Source: Minisyncoccota bacterium (GTDB lineage Bacteria > Patescibacteria > Microgenomatia > UBA1400 > PJMF01). Taken from it: a stretch of DNA of 64,000 nucleotides. Every line of letters begins with the position of its first letter. The first letter of the stretch is position 1. The translations under genes were made by a program, and so were the position numbers. The notes below the pieces were generated by a model. It was not told the origin of the DNA. It ran no database searches and saw only the letters and a list, made by a program, of their open reading frames with translations. The DNA lies in contig JAAYYE010000010.1 in the NCBI GenBank assembly GCA_012515515.1, positions 1 to 64,000 of the forward strand, in the 5' to 3' direction. This document shows positions 7,189-15,425 of the stretch, one piece after another.

Positions 7189-8265
7189 ATGCAAAACATA
7201 TCAGTGGCAGTAATTGGTTCTGGTCCAGCGGGTTATACTGCGGGCATTTATTTGGGGCGAGCTTTGTTAAAGCCGGTTTTGTTTAGTGGTTTAAGCATGG
7301 GCGGTCAATTAATGTTCACCAGAAGTGTTGATAATTTTCCGGGTTTTCCTGATGGTGTGCCTGGTCCTCAATTTATCTTAGACTTGCAAAAACAGGTGGC
7401 TAAATTTGGTGCCGATCTTCGCCATGAACAAATTACAGCAGTGGATTTTAGTCAACGCCCTTTTCGCTTGTGGACTTCTTTGCCAGAAAATGTGGATCAT
7501 GAAGACATGAAAAATATGTCTGCAGAAGAACTGGCGCAGACCATGGAGTTAATAAAAAATAGCAAAGAGGCTGATTATGCGGCCGAAGCTGTCTTAATTA
7601 GCACTGGCGCTGAACATCTTAAACTAGCTGTTCCTGGAGAAAAAGAATACATGGGTAAAGGTGTTGGTTTTTGTGCCGTTTGTGACGGAGCTTTTTATCG
7701 AGATAAAAAAGTTGTTGTGGTCGGGGGTGGCGACAGTGCTTTGGGAGATGCTCTGGCACTCACTAAATTTTCTGATCAAGTGTTTCTTGTCCATCGTCGA
7801 GATAAACTTCGCGCCTGCAAAACTTTACAAGAACGCGTCTTCAATGATAATAAAATTAAAGTGTTGTGGAATACCGAGCTTAAAGAAATATTGGGTGATG
7901 GGCAACGGGTGACTGGACTCAAACTTCTCCAAGAAAGCAAAGAAACTGAGTTGAGCGCTGATGGGGTGTTTGTGGCCGTGGGCTATCGACCAAATAGTGC
8001 CATTTTTGTCAATCAAATAAAAACCAATCAACAAGGCTATATCACCACCAAACAATTTGGTAATCCTCAAGCACTTTTAGAATTAAATAAAGAAGAAAAA
8101 TCAGCTGCAGAAAATTATTTTCCAACAATGACTTCTATTCCTGGTGTCTTTGCCGCTGGTGATGTGACTGATAGTCTTTATCGTCAAGCAGTGGTGGCAG
8201 CTGGTTCTGGGGCTATGGCCGCTATTGATATTGAGCGCTGGTTGGAAATGTCAGATCAGGCTTAA
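7189..8265 (+). CDS. trxB: Thioredoxin reductase with two charged insertions
   Basis: This FAD-dependent enzyme moves electrons from NADPH to thioredoxin. It has the FAD-binding GSGPAGYTAG (10-19), the redox pair C162-A-V-C165 in FCAVCDGAFY, the second nucleotide site GGGDSALGDAL, the NADPH-preferring HRRDKLRA, and the C-terminal GVFAAGDVTD. At 358 residues it is about 40 longer than typical TrxB. Two hydrophilic inserts account for this: about residues 99-128 (before the AAEAVLISTG strand) and about 289-313 (before the GVFAAGDV motif). A GAGG lies 8 bases before the ATG. Its place behind trxA and a thiol-sensor gene supports the assignment. Confidence 0.94.
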   Translation: MQNISVAVIGSGPAGYTAGIYLGRALLKPVLFSGLSMGGQLMFTRSVDNFPGFPDGVPGPQFILDLQKQVAKFGADLRHEQITAVDFSQRPFRLWTSLPENVDHEDMKNMSAEELAQTMELIKNSKEADYAAEAVLISTGAEHLKLAVPGEKEYMGKGVGFCAVCDGAFYRDKKVVVVGGGDSALGDALALTKFSDQVFLVHRRDKLRACKTLQERVFNDNKIKVLWNTELKEILGDGQRVTGLKLLQESKETELSADGVFVAVGYRPNSAIFVNQIKTNQQGYITTKQFGNPQALLELNKEEKSAAENYFPTMTSIPGVFAAGDVTDSLYRQAVVAAGSGAMAAIDIERWLEMSDQA

Positions 8266-8290
8266 TAATTGCTTTCAGAGGTGTTTAAAA

Positions 8291-8330
8291 CTGCGTGAAA
8301 TTTCGTGAAACCGTGTGAAATTATGTGAAA
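8291..8330. repeat. Four GTGAAA units at an exact 10-base period
   Basis: In the gap between the convergent trxB and galU, GTGAAA ends at 8300, 8310, 8320 and 8330. The first two units read CGTGAAA. The pattern resembles a stretch in queH at 4253-4271 (CGTGAAAT, three bases, CGTGAAAC). The units are too short and too closely spaced for CRISPR. The function is unknown. Confidence 0.7.
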
Positions 8331-8353
8331 TCACCACGAATTACTTGCACTGC

Positions 8354-9229
8354 TTATTTTTGTTCAATAAATTTTTGAACTTCCTGCCAAATTTCAGGAC
8401 GATCTTTAGCTAGGGTTAAATTGGCCAATAACCAGCCTAGGGGATAACCTCCATCTAAATATTCACCACTCGGCTGATGGATGACTACTTTATCGGTCAA
8501 GGCTAATTGACTAATAGTATCGGTAATGTAGAGTTCACCAGATTGAGGATTGGGCTGTTGCACATCAATGAGATCAAAAACGCTTTGAGGAAAGATATAT
8601 TTACTAATATTTGCCAAGTTTGATGGAGCTTTACCTGGCTGAGGTTTTTCCACTAAGGCTTTTAGATAAAGAAAGTCACTTTCTTTATTAAAAGCGGCGA
8701 CTCCATAGCGATGCAACAAGTCATCTGGTTTTTCTATGCAAGTGACCAAGCCTTTAGCTCCAGATTTAGTAAAAGTCTCGATCATTGCGCCAACCTCACT
8801 AGCTTGACCGTGGTTATAAATAAAATCATCACCCATAAGCACTAAAAAAGCTTCTTCATCTTTCAGATATTCTTTGGCTAATCTAACTGGGACAGCGGTG
8901 CCATAATCATCATCATCGCTTTGTTTTACAAAATGAAAATTAGCTTGCTGATGGATATTTTTAATGTGATCGTAAAGGGCTAATTTATTGTTTTTCTTTA
9001 AATATTGATGCAATCTTTCATTTTCTCGATAATAATGAAGCACCTGATAATTGTGTTCGTTCACGACGAAAATAATGTCAGTAATGTTAGCTTTGACACA
9101 ATCTTCAACTACATAGTCAATGAGTGGTCGATCGATGATGGGCAGCATTTCTTTTTGAATGGTTTTACTGATTGGCAAAAATCTGGTACCGAAGCCTGCC
9201 GATGTAATAAGTGCTTTAGTAATTTTCAT
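8354..9229 (-). CDS. galU: UTP--glucose-1-phosphate uridylyltransferase
   Basis: GalU makes UDP-glucose, a donor for envelope glycans. The 291-residue protein has the nucleotide-binding start ALITSAGFGTRFLPISK, EMLPIIDRPLIDYVVEDC, the metal/nucleotide site LVLMGDDF, GTAVPVRLA, and the C-terminal substrate segments VEKPQPGKAPS, SGELYITDTI and GEYLDGGYPLGW. I chose the ATG at 9229, which gives the family-standard MKITKALIT start. A longer frame would add 17 residues that overlap the divergent maf promoter. It would feed glycosyltransferases such as those at 9.8-15.4 kb. It is divergent from maf. Confidence 0.93.
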   Translation of the reverse strand: MKITKALITSAGFGTRFLPISKTIQKEMLPIIDRPLIDYVVEDCVKANITDIIFVVNEHNYQVLHYYRENERLHQYLKKNNKLALYDHIKNIHQQANFHFVKQSDDDDYGTAVPVRLAKEYLKDEEAFLVLMGDDFIYNHGQASEVGAMIETFTKSGAKGLVTCIEKPDDLLHRYGVAAFNKESDFLYLKALVEKPQPGKAPSNLANISKYIFPQSVFDLIDVQQPNPQSGELYITDTISQLALTDKVVIHQPSGEYLDGGYPLGWLLANLTLAKDRPEIWQEVQKFIEQK

Positions 9230-9251
9230 ATTTTTCTTTGTAACATATTTT

Positions 9252-9259
9252 TGTATACT
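9252..9259. promoter_or_regulatory. Shared -10 element of divergent galU and maf
   Basis: TGTATACT holds TATACT on the plus strand (9254-9259, 10 bases before the maf ATG) and TATACA on the minus strand (9257-9252, 22 bases before the galU ATG). The GTATAC core is a palindrome, so the same bases could be melted for either direction. Confidence 0.5.
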
Positions 9260-9269
9260 TGTTAAGTTT

Positions 9270-9848
9270 ATGCAATTCATTTTAGCATCTCAATCGCCAC
9301 AACGGGCCAAGCTTTTGGCAACTTTGCCTTATTCCTTTAAAATTATCCCAGCTAATATTGATGAATCAGCAATAAATTTCAAAAATCAACGCCAGAAAGC
9401 GCAAAAAATTGCCTTAGCCAAAGCTCTAGAAGTAGCCAAGACAATCAAGGGCGAGGCAATTATTGTGGCTGCAGATACCTTTTGTGTTTGTCGAGGGAAA
9501 ATTTTAGAAAAACCAAAAACTAAAGCTCAGGCTAGAGAAATGCTAGAATTGCAAAATAATCAGAAAATTCAAGCAATTACTGGCTATGCCTTTATTTATC
9601 AAAGCTCTCAGGGACAGATTGTGGAAAATGCCAGTGTTTTAACAAGAGCGCGTTTTCGTCAATTGTCTTCAGCGGAAATTGAGCATTATTTGGCCAATCA
9701 GCCAGTGCTGAGCTGGTCTGCTGCTTTTTGCCCCGCCTATGACGCTGGAATGGCCTTATTAGCTTGGTCACGAGGCAATTTAACTGCCTTTACTCATGGT
9801 TTGCCAATAGACTTATTGATCAATTTTATTAATGAGAATCTTGCCTAA
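9270..9848 (+). CDS. maf: Maf-family nucleotide pyrophosphatase
   Basis: Maf proteins hydrolyse non-canonical or modified nucleoside triphosphates and are linked to septum formation. The 192-residue protein starts MQFILASQSPQRAKLL, matching the family's S-Q-S-P-x-R signature. It continues with DESAINF and with AADTFCVCRGKILEKP (normally AADT-V-G-x-I-L-x-KP). The later helical region is less conserved. I chose the ATG at 9270. The longer open frame from 9159 would run through the galU coding region and is rejected. No Shine-Dalgarno is present, and a TATACT lies 10 bases upstream. The stop overlaps the convergent UbiA-like gene by four bases. Confidence 0.9.
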   Translation: MQFILASQSPQRAKLLATLPYSFKIIPANIDESAINFKNQRQKAQKIALAKALEVAKTIKGEAIIVAADTFCVCRGKILEKPKTKAQAREMLELQNNQKIQAITGYAFIYQSSQGQIVENASVLTRARFRQLSSAEIEHYLANQPVLSWSAAFCPAYDAGMALLAWSRGNLTAFTHGLPIDLLINFINENLA

Positions 9849-10807
9849 GCGTAGATTACAAACATCACCCCAAGAAACCACAGAAAAACTGTTAGCAACA
9901 AAGTTTTGTCCTTGAGTAAGACGTCCACTGGAGCTTCACCGCGATTTTCTTCATAGACTAACTGTAAATAGCGCATGATGCCAAAAATAACAAAGGGGAG
10001 AGTGAGCATGAGTAGTTTTTGTGATTGTAAGGTGCGAGGCAAATCAATGGCTAAATTGGGGAAGTGTTCATAAAGTAAATTTAAACCATCACCAGGAGAA
10101 TTTTGAAAAGCGAAGAGGGCGTAGGTGATCCAAGTTGAAGTAGCAAAAATACTGGTGTATTGGTCTAAAAGACGAGCGCTATAAGTGTCTAAACTTTTTC
10201 TGACAAAAGACAACTTGTGTTCAGTCATCAAAGTGCGTTCACTTTGTCTTTTACCAACAGCCAGAAATAAGGACATGGAAATGACGGTTAATAAAAACCA
10301 GACACTCATGTGCAGATTAACCACCACCGCTCCAGCATAGACTCGAATTAAGAAACCACCGGCAATAGAAATAATGTCTAAAATAGCAATTTGTTTTAGG
10401 TAGAGCGAATAAACTATTTGCAGAATTAAGTAAGCAAAAATTAAAAGCTTAAACACGAGAGGTAAAGGCAAACTTAGCCAAAAAACCAGAGCTAAACAAA
10501 AGACAATGGCAAAAATAGCCACAGGAATTGCCAGTTCTCCAGAGGCAAGTGGTCGGTATTTTTTGAAGGGATGTTTGCGATCAGCTTTAATGTCAATTAG
10601 ATCATTAAGAATGTAAGTAGCACTGGTTAGTAGACAAAAAATTATAAAAGCGTAAGTCACTGAATAAAAATAGGGATGACCATCGGCAGGTTTGAAAAAG
10701 AAAAATCCAGAAAAAATTAAAGAGGCATAAATCGCTAAATTCTTTAACCATTGTTTTGGGCGGGCAGTTTTAATCAACAAAAAAAGCTGATGAACAATGT
10801 TTTTCAT
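9845..10807 (-). CDS. UbiA-family prenyltransferase, decaprenyl-phosphate phosphoribosyltransferase-like
   Basis: This 320-residue protein has about nine membrane helices. The UbiA signatures are RPKQWLKN near residue 17, a first Asp motif NDLIDIKADRKHP and the following KKYRPLASGEL. This combination is typical of 5-phosphoribosyl-1-diphosphate:decaprenyl-phosphate phosphoribosyltransferase (the Rv3806c/UbiA type), which puts ribose-5-phosphate on a polyprenyl carrier for arabinan-like polymers. The epimerase pair DprE1/DprE2 and a phosphatase are not in the window, so the end product is unclear. It overlaps the upstream WecA-like gene by four bases (ATGA), implying translational coupling. 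It is the last gene of the minus-strand envelope cluster. Confidence 0.8.
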   Translation of the reverse strand: MKNIVHQLFLLIKTARPKQWLKNLAIYASLIFSGFFFFKPADGHPYFYSVTYAFIIFCLLTSATYILNDLIDIKADRKHPFKKYRPLASGELAIPVAIFAIVFCLALVFWLSLPLPLVFKLLIFAYLILQIVYSLYLKQIAILDIISIAGGFLIRVYAGAVVVNLHMSVWFLLTVISMSLFLAVGKRQSERTLMTEHKLSFVRKSLDTYSARLLDQYTSIFATSTWITYALFAFQNSPGDGLNLLYEHFPNLAIDLPRTLQSQKLLMLTLPFVIFGIMRYLQLVYEENRGEAPVDVLLKDKTLLLTVFLWFLGVMFVIYA

Positions 10808-11850
10808 GATTTCTTTAGTTTATTATAAATCAAAAAAGCAAAAACAAATAAGCTGACAATAAGTATCGAAATAATTTTACCATTTGTATCTAAAAATAGT
10901 GACAGAAAACCCAGAATAAAACTAGTAAAAATATAAAAAATACTAATTCGCCTTTTACCCCAACCAAAATTATCAATTAATTTATGATGCAAATGACCAC
11001 GATCTCCCCAAAAGGGTGATTTTCCAGCCAAAATTCTTCTCAAAATAGAAAAAACCCCGTCGGCAGTGGGAATAGCTAAAACCATGAGAGTTGTGGCAAC
11101 TTTGGCTCCTGACAGTATTGCCAAGACGCTTAAAAAATATCCAGCCAAAGAGCCAGCGCCGTATCCAGGCATAATTTTTTGTGGATAAAAATTCCAACAA
11201 AATAAGCCAGCATAAGCTCCAGCCACAATTAAAGCTAAATGAGCAACATTAAATTGACTTGGTGCATCATGAAAACTATTGGCTAAAACAGCGATAAAGA
11301 GACAGGCCACTGTCACAAATCCAGGTAATTGTCCATCAACACCTTTTGACCAATTAATAATATTCATGTTCCACATAATAAAAAAGACTGCAAAGAGACT
11401 AGATAGTATCCAGATGCTTCTTTGTTCACCAAATAAATAAAATTGCAATTGAGGCTGATCTAGGTGAATTACCCCTGGTCCCAAAGGATTACTGACATAG
11501 GCGATGCCAATCCCTGCTCCAACCACAATTAAAGAGGCCAATAAGCCACTCAGTAAGCGCCAATATGGACTAAGATCGTAAATATCATCAAGCACTCCAA
11601 CAACACTGAGGACAATGCTTCCCAAGAAAATAGCAATTAAATATCGATCAAATTTAAGAAAAAAAATTGAAGTAATCAGCACTGCCAAAAAAATAACTAA
11701 GCCGCCTCCTCTGGGGACGCTTTTGGAATGAGTAACTTTGGCATGATGGTTTTTAGCTGGATCATCAAGCCAGTTGTGTTTTTTATATAACTTAATAATG
11801 AGTGGAGTAATACTAAGACTGATAATAAAACTGATAATTAATGAGCACAT
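10804..11850 (-). CDS. MraY/WecA-family polyprenyl-phosphate sugar-1-phosphate transferase
   Basis: This 348-residue integral membrane enzyme would start a lipid-linked glycan by moving a sugar-1-phosphate (often GlcNAc-1-P) from UDP to undecaprenyl phosphate. Motifs in order: HSKSVPRGGG (cytoplasmic loop 1), VVGVLDDIYDLSPYWRL (catalytic DD), NMNIINWSKGVDGQLPG (N-x-x-N-x-x-D-G loop), and RGHLHHKL near residue 290. The last is the His-rich signature of the WecA/TagO branch rather than MraY. It is translationally coupled to the UbiA-like gene downstream. With the GT2 and GT39-like genes upstream it suggests a dedicated surface-polymer pathway. Confidence 0.88.
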   Translation of the reverse strand: MCSLIISFIISLSITPLIIKLYKKHNWLDDPAKNHHAKVTHSKSVPRGGGLVIFLAVLITSIFFLKFDRYLIAIFLGSIVLSVVGVLDDIYDLSPYWRLLSGLLASLIVVGAGIGIAYVSNPLGPGVIHLDQPQLQFYLFGEQRSIWILSSLFAVFFIMWNMNIINWSKGVDGQLPGFVTVACLFIAVLANSFHDAPSQFNVAHLALIVAGAYAGLFCWNFYPQKIMPGYGAGSLAGYFLSVLAILSGAKVATTLMVLAIPTADGVFSILRRILAGKSPFWGDRGHLHHKLIDNFGWGKRRISIFYIFTSFILGFLSLFLDTNGKIISILIVSLFVFAFLIYNKLKKS

Positions 11851-11853
11851 AGT

Positions 11854-12237
11854 TTAATGCAAAATAATAAGCAATCTTAATATAATGGCTAAAATTAATA
11901 TTTGGAGAGCCAGACTGCTTAACAAAAAAACATGCAAAATTGTGGGGTGGGCATCTTTAAAATGTTTGACTATTAAAAAATGAGCGGCTGTAATGACTGA
12001 AGCTAGTCCTGGTAAGATAAAAATTGTTTCTTTTTTGCTTAATTGCTGTAACTCTGGCAGCGAAGAAAATAAGGGAATTTCTTTTTGTAAAGACGAAAAA
12101 AAGATTAAGACGACGACGATACTTAAAGCGTTGAATATAAGCATTGCCAGCGCAATCTGACGTAATTTTTTTGGTAAAAAAGTTAGATATTTAAACTCTT
12201 TTTTTCGTCTAGATGAATCAATAAAACTAGCATCCAT
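11854..12237 (-). CDS. Small three-helix membrane protein of unknown function
   Basis: I do not recognise the 127-residue product. It has a charged N-terminus (SSRRKKEFKYLTFLPKKLRQ), then three probable membrane helices at about residues 27-49, 72-91 and 101-125. No catalytic motif is visible. It sits 3 bases before the WecA-like start and 33 bases after the GT39-like stop, all on one strand. It therefore probably belongs to the envelope glycan operon as an accessory membrane protein. Confidence 0.7.
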   Translation of the reverse strand: MDASFIDSSRRKKEFKYLTFLPKKLRQIALAMLIFNALSIVVVLIFFSSLQKEIPLFSSLPELQQLSKKETIFILPGLASVITAAHFLIVKHFKDAHPTILHVFLLSSLALQILILAIILRLLIILH

Positions 12238-12270
12238 AAGCCCATTATAAACTAAATATTAAAAAAATTA

Positions 12271-13866
12271 TTATTTTTTAAGATAAAGATTCATGTGGTC
12301 AAATTGAGAATTAACCAAATAGTTTTCTTTCAGATACAAATTGAGTTGAGGAAAAGAATCTTGGTCTTGTTTCATCACCACGATTAATTTTGGTTCCTCA
12401 GCTTTAACTTGATCTAAAGTGCGTTCGTAATCATCAAAATCTTTAATATGAAAAGCGACAGTAAATCTTGAGGTTGGAACAGTTTTGCTTTGAGCGTAGA
12501 GCATCGCATTATTACCCCAAATAAAGATTTTTTCTAAACCCAATTCATCAATTAAAGTTGTGATTTTTTGATTATCTTCCATTAAATTGTTAAATGCGAA
12601 GTCATATTCTTGCTTGGTGATTTTACCACTAAGCATCTGCCAAAATTCTCTATAGTATTTAGCCACTGGATAAGGTTTGAAACCTAGGCTCAGCATCACA
12701 AAAATGCTTAAAGCGATGAGAGCAAAACCGGTAGAGATGCTTTTATAATTCTTTTTAATAGCCTTGCCCTTTTTACTTAATTGAGTAGCTAACTCAATGA
12801 GAAGTAAGGAAAGAGGGGCGACCATTTGAATAAAATAATGGGGATAGGGGCGATTGGACAACAAAGTGGCATAAAGAGTGGCAACAAACCAAATGCTTAA
12901 AAACTGAAAGCGTTTGCTTAGTTCTTTGGTATTGAGTGCGATCAAGACTAAAAATGAAAAGAAATAGAGTGTTTTGCCAATTAAGGAAAAAGAAAAATTA
13001 ACAAAGGCTGAATTAAAATCTAGTTGCCAAGATTGACTGTAGCGCAAATTGTAGAGCAAGCCATAATCTAAATAATCTTTTCCAGAGCCAATTAGCTGAT
13101 AGTAAATTATTGAAATTAAGATTGGTAGCGCTACTCCTGCTGCAAAGATCAAGCCTCTCCACAACAAGTGTTGAAAAATTTTCTTCCAGTCTTTAAATTT
13201 ATTGTTGACTTTGATTATTTCTTCAAAAAGTAATAAGCCAAAGATGGCTAAAAAAGGCACTAAATCTAAGAGTGCTGGAACTTTAGTCAAGATACCCAAG
13301 GAAAATAAAGAGCCAGCAAAAAAGAGCAACAAACTTTCTTTAATGCTTTTTTTAGGGTATTCAATTTTTTCTGTGAAAAAGTTTTTCCAGACCTGAGTTT
13401 TGCTAAACAAAAAGGCGCCAACAATAACAAAACCCAAGACAAACAGTTCTCCATTAGGAATATTTCCCTCTAACCAAGGTAAAGAAGTGAGTAAGACCAT
13501 AATTAAGGTGGCAAAGAAACTTGGGAGCTCTTTTTTAAATAATTTTTTGGCAAATAAGTAGAAGAAAGTTGTGGCAATCAACATCCAGCCTAAGTTTAAC
13601 AGGCGGAAATAAAATTGATTGGGCACTCTAGCAAATTGATAAATAAGTGGTGTTTTATGATCAATGATGGTCGTGTAAAGCTTGCCACCCTGATTAAGGG
13701 CGTTGCCAACGCTTAAATAAATGGCTTCATCACCATACCAATAGGGTTCAAAAAAATTGGGAATTCTCAGAATAACTAATAAAAATAAATTAAGGAATAG
13801 GGCGGTTTGTTTGTCGAGAAACACATCGATTTTTTTTAAAACTTTAAGAATTGACATATGCTTCAT
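12271..13866 (-). CDS. GT39/ArnT-like membrane glycosyltransferase
   Basis: This 531-residue protein has many membrane helices. The first extracytoplasmic loop carries an acidic pair (YWYGDEAIYLSVGNAL, residues about 41-56), as in GT39/PMT and ArnT enzymes, which use polyprenyl-phosphate sugars as donors outside the membrane. Short loops contain DHKTPL and RLLNLGW. The C-terminal 130 residues are soluble and would face outward. Substrates are unknown. An alternative start is the next Met three codons in. It lies between a GT2 glycosyltransferase and a small membrane protein on the same strand. Confidence 0.75.
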   Translation of the reverse strand: MKHMSILKVLKKIDVFLDKQTALFLNLFLLVILRIPNFFEPYWYGDEAIYLSVGNALNQGGKLYTTIIDHKTPLIYQFARVPNQFYFRLLNLGWMLIATTFFYLFAKKLFKKELPSFFATLIMVLLTSLPWLEGNIPNGELFVLGFVIVGAFLFSKTQVWKNFFTEKIEYPKKSIKESLLLFFAGSLFSLGILTKVPALLDLVPFLAIFGLLLFEEIIKVNNKFKDWKKIFQHLLWRGLIFAAGVALPILISIIYYQLIGSGKDYLDYGLLYNLRYSQSWQLDFNSAFVNFSFSLIGKTLYFFSFLVLIALNTKELSKRFQFLSIWFVATLYATLLSNRPYPHYFIQMVAPLSLLLIELATQLSKKGKAIKKNYKSISTGFALIALSIFVMLSLGFKPYPVAKYYREFWQMLSGKITKQEYDFAFNNLMEDNQKITTLIDELGLEKIFIWGNNAMLYAQSKTVPTSRFTVAFHIKDFDDYERTLDQVKAEEPKLIVVMKQDQDSFPQLNLYLKENYLVNSQFDHMNLYLKK

Positions 13867-13901
13867 TTTATCTGGAAAAACATCAAGAGCGCAAGAGGCA
13901 T

Positions 13902-15422
13902 TTACTGCTTAGGATCTTGAGTTGGGTTAGCGACTTTTTCGGTCACTCGGTATTCTAAATATTTGCCAAACATTAAACGAGTGTGCGCATCTATACCGGG
14001 CAAGGCACCGAAAAAGAAACCAACTATAGGAATCAATAAAAATTCTAGAGGTTGCGAGAGATAGGATAAAAAGTTTTTCTTTGGTCGGGGAGGTCTGTTT
14101 TTAGCATCGATAAAAAACATAGATAGCATGGAAACCATGGATAAGGTGAGGAGAGTTGAAGATACCTGGGGCAAAGTTTTGCCAATAATTGTTCGACTAA
14201 ATTGGTCATTGAGCAAAGGAGGCATCATCGCCGATATGGTGATAGCAAACCAATTAACTGGCCACAAAAAATGATCTTCAATAACTTTCATGACTCGCAA
14301 AGTTTTATCAATTATGGGTATTTTATTGTCTAAAACATAATGGCGAATAATATATTGATCGTCACTAACTCCCCAAGCCCAACGTTTCATTTGCTCATAT
14401 TGATTGAGCATGGTTGCCCAAAATCCAGTTGATTGAGCTGCGTCAGCATAAATCGGCAAGAAAATAGGTTCAACGTCAAAATCACCCTGCTTAGCAAAAT
14501 AAGATTTAAAAAATAAGCGATAGTCTTCTGGGATCACATCGGTGTCCCAATAGCCAATCTCATCAACATGTTTAAGAGAAACCGTATAGGTAGAAAAATT
14601 TATTAAACGATCTCGAGTAGCTAAGATATGAATTTGAGCAACAGATTGAGTGGCAGCTAACACGCGAATTGGAGCGGGTACTTGCCAAATATTATTATAA
14701 AAACAAATAGCTGCTTGCCAGCTCTTATTGTGTGGTTTTGGATTTGTTAAAAAGCTATGAGTCAGGTAAGAAAAATAAAAAGGATGTAAAACCGCATCAG
14801 CATCTTCACTGGTAATAGTACAATTTTCAATTTTGATACCGTCTTGATCGACTAATAATTGCTTAGCTTTTTTAGCCCCCCAAGCAGTATTTGAAGATTT
14901 GCCTTTAATTTCTCCATCAATGTCGGGATGCCTGGTAGACCAGAGATGGCCAAAAGTTTTGCCAAATTTTTTTTGGAGTAAGGCTGCTTTTTGATCAGCT
15001 TCTTTACCCTCTCTTTCTTCAAAAGAAAGCATAATGTGGATATTTTTTCTTGGATAACTTTGTTTACTTAGACCAGTGATGGTCTTTTCCAGTGTTTCCA
15101 GTGGTTCTTGAAAAGTTGGAATAATAACTACATGATGAATGTCTTGCCAGCGCTTGGGAAATTGTTTTTTTAATGTGGGTAAAATATCATTTTTAGAGTT
15201 TTTTTGTACTTTTTTTTGAGCGATACCAGCAAAGATTGCTAAATTAACTGAACGATAAAGCCAATAAACAGCAAAAACAATGACGTAATAAGCCACAAAC
15301 TTAGGCACAATAAAGGAACCCCAAATGGGAAACAAGATTAAAGACCAAGAAACTAATCCTGGTAAAATTTCTAAAGCTCTCTTAGTGCGGATTGGATGAC
15401 GCTGAAAATATCTTTTAATCAT
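13902..15422 (-). CDS. Family 2 membrane glycosyltransferase (cellulose-synthase-like)
   Basis: This 506-residue processive-type GT2 protein has two N-terminal membrane helices (about 18-60), a cytoplasmic GT-A domain and further helices near residues 395-480. Motifs in order: VVIIPTFQEPLETLE (nucleotide-sugar site), GKSSNTAWGAK, TSEDADAVLHPFYF (D-x-D-type metal site), EDYRLFFKSYF (catalytic acid) and QMKRWAWG (Q-x-x-R-W acceptor motif). It probably polymerises or adds sugar from a nucleotide donor at the inner membrane face. It follows tatD by three bases and precedes the GT39-like gene. Confidence 0.85.
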   Translation of the reverse strand: MIKRYFQRHPIRTKRALEILPGLVSWSLILFPIWGSFIVPKFVAYYVIVFAVYWLYRSVNLAIFAGIAQKKVQKNSKNDILPTLKKQFPKRWQDIHHVVIIPTFQEPLETLEKTITGLSKQSYPRKNIHIMLSFEEREGKEADQKAALLQKKFGKTFGHLWSTRHPDIDGEIKGKSSNTAWGAKKAKQLLVDQDGIKIENCTITSEDADAVLHPFYFSYLTHSFLTNPKPHNKSWQAAICFYNNIWQVPAPIRVLAATQSVAQIHILATRDRLINFSTYTVSLKHVDEIGYWDTDVIPEDYRLFFKSYFAKQGDFDVEPIFLPIYADAAQSTGFWATMLNQYEQMKRWAWGVSDDQYIIRHYVLDNKIPIIDKTLRVMKVIEDHFLWPVNWFAITISAMMPPLLNDQFSRTIIGKTLPQVSSTLLTLSMVSMLSMFFIDAKNRPPRPKKNFLSYLSQPLEFLLIPIVGFFFGALPGIDAHTRLMFGKYLEYRVTEKVANPTQDPKQ

Positions 15423-15425
15423 TGC

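Noticed and set aside
8291..8330. CRISPR array or terminator between trxB and galU
   Set aside because: The period is only 10 bases, there are no spacers, and no stable hairpin with a T-tract can be drawn.
9159..9269. N-terminal extension of maf
   Set aside because: It would run antisense through galU and the maf promoter. The family start fits the ATG at 9270.
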